Source: UBA5239 sp040394635 (GTDB taxonomy: Bacteria; Verrucomicrobiota; Lentisphaeria; Victivallales; Victivallaceae). Taken from it: a DNA stretch of 64,000 bases. How positions within the stretch are numbered: position 1 is the first letter of the stretch; the number at the start of each line of letters is the position of its first letter. The notes beneath the pieces were generated by a model. The model made no database searches. It saw nothing but the letters and a program-made list of their open reading frames with translations, and was not told where the DNA came from. Positions 8,787 through 18,280 of this stretch are shown in pieces. The position numbers and the translations under genes are program-made. The stretch is taken from NCBI GenBank assembly GCA_040394635.1, contig JBEBRW010000029.1, positions 3,196-67,195 of the forward strand, given 5' to 3'.

Positions 8787-9556
8787 CAATCTTCGAATTC
8801 TTTGGTTTCGCGGGAATCGTCGGCTTCGGCTTCTTTCAGGATTTTCGCGACGCGGTCGCTGTCCAGCCATTCGACTTTGCCCGAGCGGAGATCGTACACG
8901 CCCCCGGCCAGCATCACTTTGCCGGAACGAACCACTTTGCGGATGGCCGCGCTCCGTTCGAACAGCATTTTGATTTCATAGTAGACGTTTTCGCGAATGC
9001 AGAGGGCGAGCAGTTCCTGCTCTTCGAGATTCGGGTTTTTCTCGCGCACTTCCTTGACGACTTTGTGAATCGGTTTCAACAGCTCGGGAATGTTGCGTTC
9101 GAGTTTGTGCCCGCCCTTGACCACGGCGGTGACCGCTCCGCAATCGGAGTGCCCCAGCACCACGACCACCGGCGTATAAGCATGGTGAACACCGTATTCG
9201 ATGCCGCCGATTTCATCGCCCTGGCAAATGTTGCCGGGTACGCGGACGACGAAAAGATCCATGATCCCCGCGTCGAAAATCAGCTCCAGCGGCACCCGCG
9301 AATCCGAACAGCCGAGCACGGTCGCCACCGCATAATCCCCCTGGCTCTTTTCCGACGCCAGCAGCCTGCGGTCCCCGGTAGCATTCGGATGCGAACATTT
9401 TTCCACGGCAAAGCGCTCGTTGCCGTTTTTGAGCTCGGCGAAAATCTTCTCCGGCGCGGGCTTCCGGCTGAATTTATCCCCGTGGGGCGCTTCCGCGGCA
9501 CAAAGGACAACGTTAAGGGCGGCAATGACGACGGTTACGGCAAAAATACGTTTCAT
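8786..9556 (-). CDS. Periplasmic beta-class carbonic anhydrase
   Basis: A 256-residue protein hydrating CO2 to bicarbonate. Zinc ligands of the beta class are visible: Cys and Asp of CSDSRV and the His/Cys pair of GHSDCGAV. The start at 9556 (preceded by GAAAGG) gives a clean signal peptide MKRIFAVTVVIAALNVVLCAAEA; longer in-frame starts up to 9685 would bury it. Export is unusual for this enzyme class but known in gut and marine bacteria. It is a single gene, convergent with rtcB across a shared terminator. The physiological role (pH or bicarbonate supply) cannot be deduced from context. Confidence 0.9.
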   Translation of the reverse strand: MKRIFAVTVVIAALNVVLCAAEAPHGDKFSRKPAPEKIFAELKNGNERFAVEKCSHPNATGDRRLLASEKSQGDYAVATVLGCSDSRVPLELIFDAGIMDLFVVRVPGNICQGDEIGGIEYGVHHAYTPVVVVLGHSDCGAVTAVVKGGHKLERNIPELLKPIHKVVKEVREKNPNLEEQELLALCIRENVYYEIKMLFERSAAIRKVVRSGKVMLAGGVYDLRSGKVEWLDSDRVAKILKEAEADDSRETKEFED

Positions 9557-9760
9557 GATGAATACCTTTCTGATCATCGGGTTTGATTTTCTCCATAACG
9601 GAAAATTCACGGCAGGCAGGTTCTGATTGGGAAGATGTCGCTGGAAATTCCCTTTACGAAATTTCGACTTATTAATATACTGCAATATCCGTTATTTTCC
9701 AGCGAAGAAAAAATATTTCTGAGAAAGATCGTGCCCCCGGCCCCTTCGATACAAATGGTA

Positions 9761-12700
9761 TTATTTGAGTTTGAGGCGGTACACGTGGCGTTGAAGCGGC
9801 TGCCAGGTATCTTCCAGCCGGGAACTGGCGACAGGGCAGCTTCGATCTTCGAAGAGCACTTCCGCATTGCCGGCTTCCGGGATTTCGGAGAGATCGAATC
9901 TGGCGCTTACTGCATTGCGGGATTCATTGACACTGATCAGATAGAGGTATCCCTCGTGTTTTTTCACCGTAAATTTGATATTGTCCGAATTGCATGCGAC
10001 ATTCGGGGCATCCTCAAGGGAAATCAGGGTATCTTTCAGACGGTCAATTTCCTTGAAGAGGCGCGACAGGGTCACAAAAGAACTGCGGGCCTTGGGAAAG
10101 GCCGCCCAGTAACTGATGCCGCGAATGCCGTTGATGGCGCAGATATAAGCCATGTATTCGTGTTCCGCAGGCGTCATATCCCTGCTGGCATGAAAGGCAT
10201 AGCCCGAGGCGAACAGTACGAACCAGCCGGGGCGCCCGTCCTCTTTGCCGAGCTCAAGAATCGACTTTGACGCATTATCGATGACTTGAACATTTGCCGA
10301 CGGCGGATATGTATAGACGTCGAGCATCGGAATCTTGCCGGGGAAGTAGAGATCTTTTTCGATCACGTAGTTCATGCCGTGGCTGTTTTCCAGCATGATC
10401 ACCGGGTGATAGGGATCAAGTTCCTGACCGTCCGCAATCGTCCGGTGTATTTCCTCCTGGTGCGTTCTGCCCCATTCGGTGGTGAAGGCTTCGTCATAAG
10501 TATACCAGTTGAGAATTGCCGGATGATGCTTCAACTTATTGATGGCATCGGCGGTTTTTCCTTTTTTGGCGTGGACGTCGACTTCGAACATGACGCCGTA
10601 TTTCTGCGCTGTTTCAAGCAGGGCTGGATTATTCACCAGCTCCTGGTAATTGTAGGTGTGGATGAAATTGACGCCGGATTTCCCGAGAAGCTCCACCAGC
10701 TCGGGCGTCAGTCCGCCTTCCCAGAAAAAGCCGAGAGGAAAAAACGGCTTTCCGTTGACCGTGGTAATGCGGCGAAAGCGGTCCAGCTTGACCTCATTTG
10801 CGGCGGGCGGAAGTTTCTGGAACCTGCTTTCCGCCTTGGCGATTTCCTTATCCCCGGCGAGCAGGCGTGCGGTCAGGCGGTAATCGCCGTTTGCCCATTT
10901 CACAATGGGCAGATTTTTCTCAAAATCGCGCTTGGGAAGTTTTACTTTTTCCTGATGCACGACGCCGTTTTCCCCGGCTACTGTAATTTCCAGGGTCATT
11001 TTCTTGAGCAGTTCGTCATTCAGGTCCGCCTGGCCGCGGATCGTGAGTTCTTTTTCTTTCGTGTAATAGTCGTATTGAACCAATGCGGAAAGAATTTTTG
11101 CGGAAGATACTTTTTTGCCGGATGTGTACAACGGTGTTTTTCCGTCCAGAATCCTGGCCTCCATCAGGAACGTATCGCCGGGATTGGCCGCGACTTTGCC
11201 GAGGCTCAGGTTCCGGGAAGATTGATTGGGCAGATCGAGGGTCCGGGTGAGCTCGGTTATGGTTTTCCCTTTCAGGTCTTTCAGGTTGCAGTTAACGGTC
11301 AATTTCCGGTCTTTGCCGGTATTGTTGAATACCTGGACGGAGAGTTCGCCCTGCCCCTCGCCCGCATACAGGATCGCCGCATTGCGGATTCCCGTGAGAT
11401 ACTGCTTCTGAACATCTTCGCCGATGGTGAGCTGTCCGAAACGGAGTGGCGAATGGAACCTGCCATAGGTGGGCGCCCAACAGGAGATCTCATTGGCGCG
11501 CGGATTGTTGCGGCAGAGGTTGAAGCCCCAGAGCGGGCCGTTGCTGTAGTCGATCCCCAGATCTCCGAAGGGCAGGAATACCTCGGCGGTCCAGCCTGAA
11601 TTGTCGGGCTTTTTCGCGGTTTTCACCTGCCAGCTTCCGTTCCACCCGGAGTCCCCGATATTGGCGTCGTATTGCACGCCGTCGGCATTGAATCCGAGAT
11701 GATGATAGGTGCCGCGCGTGAGTTTGGAATCGAGAAAAATTTCAAAAGACGGATCGGTCCACACGTACTCGTCGCGCTGCTTTTTGCCGCAGACAATTTG
11801 ATCCGTGTTGGCTTCCACGGCATCAATGCCGATATAGATGCCCTGCACGGTATAGAAAATCTTTGCCGTGGCTTTTTCCTTGACCCCTTTGCCGGAAACG
11901 GATTTCAGTTCCACGGCGGGAACCTTGCTCCATACGGCATCCGCCAGCCTGCCGTCCAGGACGGGAGATTCCTCAAGCTGCGGCGTCTTTAACACCGGAA
12001 CATCAAAGAGCTGTTTTTCCACATTCCCCTCGTGAACGGTCAATGTTTTGTCGGCATTGGCCAGCTGAAACGGGGTGGCATTTTCGCTGTTTTCCAGCTG
12101 GACGGCGTCGATCCAGATCACTCCTTTGTTCAACATGGCAAGATACAGCATATCGCCATACAGCGTTGCATTGCTCCTGGTATAGATGATATCATACCGT
12201 TGCCATTCTTCCGTAAGCGTAAACTCCTTGCCGGCTTTATCGTAGGGCGGCTGCTGGAACACAGTGTACATCCGTACTTTCACTCCGGACCGGTCGGCTT
12301 TCAGATAAGCCGAATAGGTATACTGCGAACCGGCCTTGCTGCCGAAATTACAGGAGGTCAGCACCAGCGACAGATCAACCGGCTGATCCTTGATATTTTC
12401 AATGCGCATACTGCGTTTGCCGTGCCATGCGGTACTGTCGTCGGTCCTGAAATACTGCCGCCATTTATCATGGTTCAGTGCCCAATACGGGTCCGCAATG
12501 CCCCAGTGGCGAACGCCCCAGTAATCCGCCAGGCCGTCGAGCGTACACTCCTCGAAACTGGCATTCAACGCGATATTCGGGGAATCGTTCTGCGCCGGAG
12601 CCGCCGCGCCGGTTTTATATACCACAATCCTCAGGTCATCGACCTCAATTTGATTGTTGTAAGTATAAAGTGAGATATTTTCGCTGCCTTCCGGAAATGT

Positions 12701-13195
12701 TTCCGTATTTGCCACCTGTTTGCCGTCCACCTTGACCGTCAGCCGGGGACCGTTGACCGATACGGCAAACGTCGTCCATGGCGAATCGGGCGCGGGCGTC
12801 ACCGGCCTGTCGAAAGCCACCCCGAAAGCGGCATGGATCTTCTGCGAGGGTATCCAGTAAATCAGGTTTTTGCCCCGGCTGTAAATACGGTTCGCATCCT
12901 TGCCCTTTCCGAAGATCAATCCGAAATGGTTATCCGGGACGACGAATTGCAGACTGCGGACCTTGAACTCAATATCGTACGCGTTCCAGTCTTTGCTGTG
13001 GATCGTGATATTGAAAGCTCCTCTGGTATCTTTGGAGCGGATAACGCCATCGGTGATTTGCCAGCCCGCATCCGCCTTGATTTCAGGCGGCAGTTTGGTT
13101 GCGGAAAAATCCGCATTGATAATTTTAAGCTCATCCTGTCCCAGGCAAACCAACGGCAGCAACATCGTCGCTGCAATCATTTTCCAGATCATCAT
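9761..13195 (-). CDS. Exported large carbohydrate-active protein: CBM9-like module plus C-terminal TIM-barrel hydrolase-like domain
   Basis: An 1144-residue protein starting with a signal peptide (MMIWKMIAATMLLPLVCLGQ). About residues 20-190 look like a laminin-G/concanavalin-like fold (DFSATKLPPE). A carbohydrate-binding-like domain spans about 200-390 (NASFEECTLDG). A CBM9/DOMON-like module lies near 410-600 (LDGRLADAVW, EIFLDSKL), followed by a beta-sandwich spacer. From about 790, NGKPFFPLGFF opens a TIM-barrel-like domain seen in clan-A hydrolases; the NWYTYDEAF strand near residue 900 carries a candidate catalytic acid. The substrate is unknown. It follows the pseudopilin gene by 28 bp on the same strand, the same pairing as at 1-4099. 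Confidence 0.65.
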   Translation of the reverse strand: MMIWKMIAATMLLPLVCLGQDELKIINADFSATKLPPEIKADAGWQITDGVIRSKDTRGAFNITIHSKDWNAYDIEFKVRSLQFVVPDNHFGLIFGKGKDANRIYSRGKNLIYWIPSQKIHAAFGVAFDRPVTPAPDSPWTTFAVSVNGPRLTVKVDGKQVANTETFPEGSENISLYTYNNQIEVDDLRIVVYKTGAAAPAQNDSPNIALNASFEECTLDGLADYWGVRHWGIADPYWALNHDKWRQYFRTDDSTAWHGKRSMRIENIKDQPVDLSLVLTSCNFGSKAGSQYTYSAYLKADRSGVKVRMYTVFQQPPYDKAGKEFTLTEEWQRYDIIYTRSNATLYGDMLYLAMLNKGVIWIDAVQLENSENATPFQLANADKTLTVHEGNVEKQLFDVPVLKTPQLEESPVLDGRLADAVWSKVPAVELKSVSGKGVKEKATAKIFYTVQGIYIGIDAVEANTDQIVCGKKQRDEYVWTDPSFEIFLDSKLTRGTYHHLGFNADGVQYDANIGDSGWNGSWQVKTAKKPDNSGWTAEVFLPFGDLGIDYSNGPLWGFNLCRNNPRANEISCWAPTYGRFHSPLRFGQLTIGEDVQKQYLTGIRNAAILYAGEGQGELSVQVFNNTGKDRKLTVNCNLKDLKGKTITELTRTLDLPNQSSRNLSLGKVAANPGDTFLMEARILDGKTPLYTSGKKVSSAKILSALVQYDYYTKEKELTIRGQADLNDELLKKMTLEITVAGENGVVHQEKVKLPKRDFEKNLPIVKWANGDYRLTARLLAGDKEIAKAESRFQKLPPAANEVKLDRFRRITTVNGKPFFPLGFFWEGGLTPELVELLGKSGVNFIHTYNYQELVNNPALLETAQKYGVMFEVDVHAKKGKTADAINKLKHHPAILNWYTYDEAFTTEWGRTHQEEIHRTIADGQELDPYHPVIMLENSHGMNYVIEKDLYFPGKIPMLDVYTYPPSANVQVIDNASKSILELGKEDGRPGWFVLFASGYAFHASRDMTPAEHEYMAYICAINGIRGISYWAAFPKARSSFVTLSRLFKEIDRLKDTLISLEDAPNVACNSDNIKFTVKKHEGYLYLISVNESRNAVSARFDLSEIPEAGNAEVLFEDRSCPVASSRLEDTWQPLQRHVYRLKLK

Positions 13196-13223
13196 TTCTA
13201 TCCTTGTTAAAAAAATTACACGA

Positions 13224-13976
13224 CTATTCGAGCCAGTTCGCTTTGCCGCCGAAACCGGTTGTGCTTCTTATCCCCCAGCGGGCACATAATTCCTTCGGTG
13301 CCGCGTTGAAGGGCGCAACGATCTTGTTTTCAGAATAGTTGTACCTTGCCGCATGACCATCCACATGGGCGAAAATACCGCCTTGCGAATGCCGTTTTCC
13401 CGGGAGATAGCCCCCCTCATACCCGTTTATCAGCATGTCATAGGACAAATTCCCGTCGCTGTCGCCAAAAGAAATCACCGTGGAGGGTTGTTTGACCTTG
13501 CTGACTTTAGCCGATCTTCTCAAGTCCGTGGCTCCCGAAGCGCCCTGCGCCGGATTGCCGGTCTGCCAGTAACCAAGCCAAATATTGTAGCCGTAGGGAA
13601 TGCTATTGTATCCGACATCTTTGCCAATTCGGTCCGAGGATGGACAATAAAAAACCTTATCCGTCTGATAAGTGAGCGTATTATACAAAACCTTCGCGCC
13701 GGTAATCTCGCCTTTTACCTGGACAAACCAGAACCGGTACACATCGCCGCGGGCGTCATCCCCGCTGAACATCCAGTCGTCATTGTTCATCGTATACTGA
13801 ATAAAAGCAACCCCGATTTGTTTCATATTGGAGGTGCAATTGGCGGCCTTGCCTTTTTCCCGCGCCGCATTCAGCGCCGGCAGCAGCATGGCGGCCAGGA
13901 TCGCAATGATCGCGATCACCACGAGGAGCTCGATGAGCGTAAAAATTTTCTTATAATCTTTGTGCCGATTAAACAT
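13224..13976 (-). CDS. Type II secretion-like pseudopilin with H-X9-DG C-terminus
   Basis: A 250-residue protein with a textbook prepilin signal: a short basic leader (MFNRHKDYKKI) followed by FTLIELLVVIAIIAILAAML, with Glu at the +5 position. The globular domain ends in His-X9-Asp-Gly (HSQGGIFAHVDG). A strong Shine-Dalgarno (GGAGA) precedes the start. The family is hugely expanded in Lentisphaerae and Planctomycetes. It is the first gene of an operon with the 1144-residue hydrolase-like protein and is divergent from the PocR/AraC regulator at 14092. Whether it builds a pseudopilus or merely anchors or presents the enzyme is unknown. Confidence 0.92.
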   Translation of the reverse strand: MFNRHKDYKKIFTLIELLVVIAIIAILAAMLLPALNAAREKGKAANCTSNMKQIGVAFIQYTMNNDDWMFSGDDARGDVYRFWFVQVKGEITGAKVLYNTLTYQTDKVFYCPSSDRIGKDVGYNSIPYGYNIWLGYWQTGNPAQGASGATDLRRSAKVSKVKQPSTVISFGDSDGNLSYDMLINGYEGGYLPGKRHSQGGIFAHVDGHAARYNYSENKIVAPFNAAPKELCARWGIRSTTGFGGKANWLE

Positions 13977-14091
13977 TTTCCAGTCTCCTTTGAAAGGTAA
14001 AAAATCTGCCTATGTCATCTATTATACTTGCATTTCGATAATTTTATTATATATTCAATGCTATGTTTTATATAAAAATAGCTGATTTTGT

Positions 14092-14958
14092 ATGAAAGAC
14101 AAATTAAAAATCATTTGCGACATCCTGGGATCATTGGAACAATACCGGCAGATAAAATTTTCCTGGCGTTTTGTCAATCCTTCGTTCAGCCGTCTCATCC
14201 CGACACAATATGCGTACCACCGCGGCGATTTTTGCATACAGACGAAAGAAACGCCCTGCTGGAGGCTGGATAAATGCATCGAGGAACACCAGCGCAAGGG
14301 ATTTCTGCGGGCACTGCAGGAGCGTCAGCCATTTATCGTTCATTGTCACGCGGGAGCGGTGGAGCTGGCGGTGCCGGTTTTTGTCGACAACGCCCTGATG
14401 GGTGTGCTTTATGCCGGTGTTTTCCGCGATGCCCGGGGGACCACTTACTCGATGCTGAACGCGGAATACGCCAGGTTGCCGCTTGCCGACGAAAAAGAAC
14501 TTCATAAACTGGGAGAACTTCTGGTCAAGATCATCCGGGCAGTGATGGGGGAACCGGACGTGCCGGAAACAACGCCCCTGTTATTGCCGGATATTCAGGA
14601 GTTGTTGCCGGATATTCAGGCGTCGGATGAAAGGCTGTACCGGGCCTGGGTTTATATGGGCGCGCACTGCAATAAGAAACTTACCGCCGACAAAGTAGCG
14701 GCACAAGTGAAAATGAGTACATCCCGCTTTCTCCACCTGTTCAGCGAACAGATGCCGTATTCGTTTCACAATACCCTGACCCGGATACGGTTGATTCAGG
14801 CGCAACGCATGATCGAAGGCACCACGTTGTCATTCGGCCATATCGCGGAAAGTACCGGCTTTGCCGATCACAGCCGCATGACTGCGCTTTTTAAGCGTTA
14901 CCTCGGCAAGACTCCGTCTCAAATGCGCCAGAGCCGGAATATCAACGTATGTCAATGA
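14092..14958 (+). CDS. PocR-like sensor, AraC-family transcriptional regulator
   Basis: A 288-residue protein. The N-terminal half resembles the PocR ligand-binding domain: paired cysteines (CWRLDKC near 60), FIVHCHAGAVELAVPVFVDN and GVLYAGVF. The C-terminal 100 residues are an AraC double helix-turn-helix (TADKVAAQVKMSTSRFLHLF, then FADHSRMTALFKRYLGKTP). It is divergent from the pseudopilin/hydrolase operon with a 115-bp AT-rich spacer, so it most likely controls that operon in response to a sugar or related small molecule (inference). No good Shine-Dalgarno precedes the ATG, so synthesis may be low. Confidence 0.88.
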   Translation: MKDKLKIICDILGSLEQYRQIKFSWRFVNPSFSRLIPTQYAYHRGDFCIQTKETPCWRLDKCIEEHQRKGFLRALQERQPFIVHCHAGAVELAVPVFVDNALMGVLYAGVFRDARGTTYSMLNAEYARLPLADEKELHKLGELLVKIIRAVMGEPDVPETTPLLLPDIQELLPDIQASDERLYRAWVYMGAHCNKKLTADKVAAQVKMSTSRFLHLFSEQMPYSFHNTLTRIRLIQAQRMIEGTTLSFGHIAESTGFADHSRMTALFKRYLGKTPSQMRQSRNINVCQ

Positions 14959-15019
14959 ACAGGAGCGGAACGGACTGTTTTTCTCCACCGCTGAAATTTA
15001 TCAATTCCAGCCGGGGCAG

Positions 15020-15838
15020 CTACGAGAGGCGGTAGCGGCCGGGCGTGATGCCGGTGGCTTCGCGAAAGCGCCGGACGAAATACACCTCGCCGGAGAAACC
15101 GCAACGGCCGGCGATTTCCTTCATCTGCAATGTGGTGGTACTCAGCAGCATTTTCGCCATGCCGATCCGGCATTCGAGCAGGTATTCCTGAAAAGTACGG
15201 CCGGATTTTTCCTTGAAAAGCTGCGAGAGATAGGACGGGTTCAGATTGAACTTCCGCGCGATGAATTCCCGATCGATGTCGCCGCTGAAATGGCGCTCGA
15301 TATAACTGCTGATCTGCTCAAAGGTTGCAGTCGATTTGTTTGGGGATTTCGCGACATATTTCCGGCACTCATCCAGAGCCAGCGAAATAGCGGCCTTGAC
15401 CAGGTGCGGGATATGCCCTCCCCCGGCGGCGTCCGGGTCGGACAGCGCAGCGAAAACCCCGGTCAGGGCCGCCCCCGGCGCGTGTCCGGTATGGAAAAAC
15501 TCCGTCTGCGGCCACGGGTTGTGCGGCTGGCCCGCCTTGATCTTGTAGTCGACCAGCCGCAGGTAATTCCCGCGCGGGATAATACAGAGAAAACGGTGTG
15601 AATGGCTGAACGACACGTATTCCCAAATGTATTTGCGGATCAGATACGCGTCGCCCGGCCGCAGAATCACGGTTTCGAGTTTGCCGTTCAGCGACATCGG
15701 CTCGTGCTTTTCGCCCTCCACCACCATCAAAAAACGGTCATACGGCGAATGCTGCGAGTACGCATCGCATTTGACCACACCATCCGGCAGATAAAAATTC
15801 CCGATCGGCATATTCAGAGCTTTTTCCAATACTTCCAT
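15020..15838 (-). CDS. AraC-family transcriptional regulator, cupin-type sensor
   Basis: A 272-residue protein from the ATG at 15838; a TTG at 15892 would extend it 18 residues into the divergent promoter and is less likely. The N-terminus is a cupin-like sugar-binding half (YDRFLMVVEGEKHEP, LRPGDAYLI). The C-terminus has the two helix-turn-helix motifs of AraC (REFIARKFNLNPSYLSQLFK and MKEIAGRCGFSGEVYFVRRF). It is divergent from the sialidase-like gene with inverted AATATTC/GAATATT half sites between them, which makes the sialidase-like gene and its own gene the expected targets. Confidence 0.9.
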   Translation of the reverse strand: MEVLEKALNMPIGNFYLPDGVVKCDAYSQHSPYDRFLMVVEGEKHEPMSLNGKLETVILRPGDAYLIRKYIWEYVSFSHSHRFLCIIPRGNYLRLVDYKIKAGQPHNPWPQTEFFHTGHAPGAALTGVFAALSDPDAAGGGHIPHLVKAAISLALDECRKYVAKSPNKSTATFEQISSYIERHFSGDIDREFIARKFNLNPSYLSQLFKEKSGRTFQEYLLECRIGMAKMLLSTTTLQMKEIAGRCGFSGEVYFVRRFREATGITPGRYRLS

Positions 15839-15847
15839 AATAAATCC

Positions 15848-15909
15848 AATATTCCGTATATTAATATTACATCGCGAATATTGTTTAATCAAGTATTCAG
15901 CTGTATAAT
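15848..15909 (+). promoter_or_regulatory. Divergent control region with promoter of the sialidase-like gene
   Basis: TTGTTT at 15881-15886 and TATAAT at 15904-15909 are 17 bp apart and lie 37 bp before the start codon, which has AAGGAG at 15932-15937. Upstream are inverted half sites AATATTC (15848-15854) and GAATATT (15876-15882), and a third copy-like GTATTC at 15893-15898. These are candidate AraC operators; the last two flank the -35 element. Confidence 0.6.
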
Positions 15910-15945
15910 CTATATAACAAAACGTTTACCAGAAGGAGAAATCCG

Positions 15946-17097
15946 ATGAAAAAGTATTCAGAAGAAGCATTCGTCCCACAGGCCATGAGCGACCGGTTCG
16001 CACCGTCCAACCGCAAACACCAGGGAATTCCCGGCATCCAAATTCTGCCGTCCGGGCGGCTTTTCGCCACCTGGTACGCAGGAACCGAACCCGGCGAGGG
16101 CCCCGGCAATTACGTGCCGCTGAGCACCAGCAGCGATGGCGGACGCTCATGGCGCGAGATCCAGGTCGTGGCTCCCATCCGTACCGAACAGGAACGCGCC
16201 TACGATCCAGTGCTGTGGCTGGACCCGCAGGGGCGTTTGTGGTGGTTCTGGGCCCAGACCACCACCGAGAAACTGGGCAGTATCTTCGACGGCCGCCCCG
16301 GTACCTGGGCCGTCTGCTGCGCCCATCCCGATACGGACACCCCCGTGTGGAGCGCCCCGCGACGACTCGGCGACGGCGTGATGATGAATAAGCCCACGGT
16401 CCTGGCCGACGGCTCGTGGCTGCTGCCGATATCGTTGTGGAGCTGTTACCCCGACCGCATCCTGCCGGAGCTGGATGCCGTTTCCAAGGCAAATTTCCTG
16501 CATACCAAAGATAACGGCCAGACATTCGAGCTGATCGTCGGCGCCCGGATCGCCGACCCGAAGCACCGCAGTTTCGACGAACACATGGTAATCGAGCGCC
16601 ATGACGGTTCGTGGTGGCTGCTGATCCGCGGTTGCCTCCCGGGCATCTGGGAAAGCTTCAGCAATGATCGTGGCAAGACATGGAGCGAGCCCGGCCCCGC
16701 AGTTTTCGACGGCCCGAACTCGCGCTTCGCCATCCGCCGCCTGAAGTCCGGCAAACTGGTCATGATCAACCACCGGGTTCTGTACCGCCTGCCCGGCGAC
16801 ACCTCGCTGGGAAGCTGGTCACCCCGCAACAACCTGACCGCGTGGCTCTCCGAAGACGACGGTCAAACCTGGGACGGCGGCCTCCTGATCGATCCGCGCG
16901 ACCAGGTTTCCTATCCGGATATCACCGAGGGGGAAGACGGCTTCCTGTATCTGGTGTACGACCACGCCCGGACCGCACACGGACAGATCATCATGGCGCG
17001 CTTCACCGAGGCCGACATCCAGGCGGGCGACCTGATCACCCCCGGATCGTACCTGAATCTGCTGATTGACGCTTTTGCAACTTCTCAAAAATCCTAA
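15946..17097 (+). CDS. Sialidase-superfamily protein (BNR/Asp-box beta-propeller)
   Basis: A 383-residue protein without a signal peptide. Asp-box motifs S-x-D-x-G-x-x-W/F recur around the propeller: SSDGGRSW, TKDNGQTF, SNDRGKTW, SEDDGQTW. The Arg-rich start (GIPGIQILPSGRLFATWYAG) and PDITEGEDGFLYLVYDHAR near the end resemble the GH33-like exo-sialidase fold, but many such proteins act on other sugars, so the substrate stays open. The lack of an export signal suggests a cytoplasmic, late step on imported oligosaccharide. It heads a cluster with a ROK regulator and an MFS transporter. Confidence 0.82.
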   Translation: MKKYSEEAFVPQAMSDRFAPSNRKHQGIPGIQILPSGRLFATWYAGTEPGEGPGNYVPLSTSSDGGRSWREIQVVAPIRTEQERAYDPVLWLDPQGRLWWFWAQTTTEKLGSIFDGRPGTWAVCCAHPDTDTPVWSAPRRLGDGVMMNKPTVLADGSWLLPISLWSCYPDRILPELDAVSKANFLHTKDNGQTFELIVGARIADPKHRSFDEHMVIERHDGSWWLLIRGCLPGIWESFSNDRGKTWSEPGPAVFDGPNSRFAIRRLKSGKLVMINHRVLYRLPGDTSLGSWSPRNNLTAWLSEDDGQTWDGGLLIDPRDQVSYPDITEGEDGFLYLVYDHARTAHGQIIMARFTEADIQAGDLITPGSYLNLLIDAFATSQKS

Positions 17098-17239
17098 ACA
17101 GGAGTACAAGCATGGAAAAAAATCTTTAAACCGCGGAGTTTCTCGCATTTATTTTCCATTATTGATTCTTCTGCATTTGCATTCTTCCGGCTAATGCGTT
17201 ATATTGCATCACTTATTAAAAGTATTATCATAAGTATCA

Positions 17240-18280
17240 ATGAACGCTATTACTGGAAATTCATCGCGGCTGAAGGAGCTGAATACGGAGCGGGTGCGGG
17301 AGGCCTTGAAGAAGGCTGGAAGCGCTACCAAGCTTCAGCTTGCGCAGGCCACCGGATTGAGTGTCGCCACTTGCGGCAATATTCTCGCGGGATTGCTTGC
17401 AACGGGTGAAGTTACGGAAGAATCGCTGCTGGAATCCAGCGGCGGACGTCCGGCCAGGACCTACGCTTATGATTTCCGTTATTCCATGCTGGCGCTGCTG
17501 CACCTCGGCAAGGAATCCGGGATTCGAGTGCTGACCTGTACGGTGGCAGATGCCGCCGGCAGAACCGTGGAGCGCAAATCGAAAATCCTGCCGCAAATCA
17601 CTTTGGACGTCATCGCAAACGCGTTGAAACGCATTCTGCAGAAGTATCCGGCGGTCAAAGTCGCGGCGGTGTCCTACCCGGGCGTGGTGAATGATGGGGT
17701 CATCGACCCCGCGCTCGGCGATCTCGAGGAACTATTCGGGTGCGACCTGAAAGGGGGACTGGAACAGTGCCTGCCGCTCAAGGTCTCGGTGGAAAACGAC
17801 ATGAACCTGGCCGCGCTGGGTTATTTCCGCAATCATAATTGTCCGCCGGAGTCGAGCTTGTCGTACCTGGCGTTTTTCGACCAGATTCTGCCGGGGTGCG
17901 GCAGCATCATCAACGGTCGCCTGACCCGAGGGAGCCGCGGCTTCGCCGGCGAGGTCACCTGGCTGCCCTTCGGTTCGACGCCGGAGAAGCTGTACCGGGA
18001 ACTATTGACCCGCCCGGGCGCGGTCCGCCAGATTTCGCGGACGATTCTCACGCTGACGGCGGTGTTGAACCCGGATACCGTGGTGCTCTGCGGCAAAATG
18101 TTTGTCGATCACTCACTGCAGCAGGAGATTGCCGATGCCTGCCGGAAACCCTCGATCGAAGCATTTCTGCCGGAACTGGTTTTCGCCAAAGACTGGATGG
18201 ACGACATCATGGCAGGGCTGCGCGAATGTGCCATGGAGCTGCTCCGCTGTCCGATACGACTTATACGAATTGAAAATTGA
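17240..18280 (+). CDS. ROK-family transcriptional regulator
   Basis: A 346-residue protein with an N-terminal winged helix (KLQLAQATGLSVATCGNILAGL) and a ROK sugar-binding domain (AVSYPGVVNDGVIDP, ENDMNLAALGY, GSRGFAGEVTWLP). The zinc-binding CXCGXXGC cluster of kinases and NagC-type members is absent, suggesting a sensor rather than an active kinase. It lies between the sialidase-like and MFS genes, the usual place for a local repressor of sugar uptake. Its last codons (IEN-stop) are formed by the left arm of the repeat element at 18267, so the repeat has replaced or trimmed the original 3' end. Confidence 0.85.
   Translation: MNAITGNSSRLKELNTERVREALKKAGSATKLQLAQATGLSVATCGNILAGLLATGEVTEESLLESSGGRPARTYAYDFRYSMLALLHLGKESGIRVLTCTVADAAGRTVERKSKILPQITLDVIANALKRILQKYPAVKVAAVSYPGVVNDGVIDPALGDLEELFGCDLKGGLEQCLPLKVSVENDMNLAALGYFRNHNCPPESSLSYLAFFDQILPGCGSIINGRLTRGSRGFAGEVTWLPFGSTPEKLYRELLTRPGAVRQISRTILTLTAVLNPDTVVLCGKMFVDHSLQQEIADACRKPSIEAFLPELVFAKDWMDDIMAGLRECAMELLRCPIRLIRIEN

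Noticed and set aside
15839..15892. A TTG start at 15892 for the AraC regulator
   Set aside because: It would overlap the operator and promoter region. The ATG at 15838 gives a normal cupin start.
17112..17129. A tiny frame MEKNL with a good AGGAG site just after the sialidase-like gene
   Set aside because: Five codons are too few to claim a gene. It might be a leader or remnant, but nothing else supports it.
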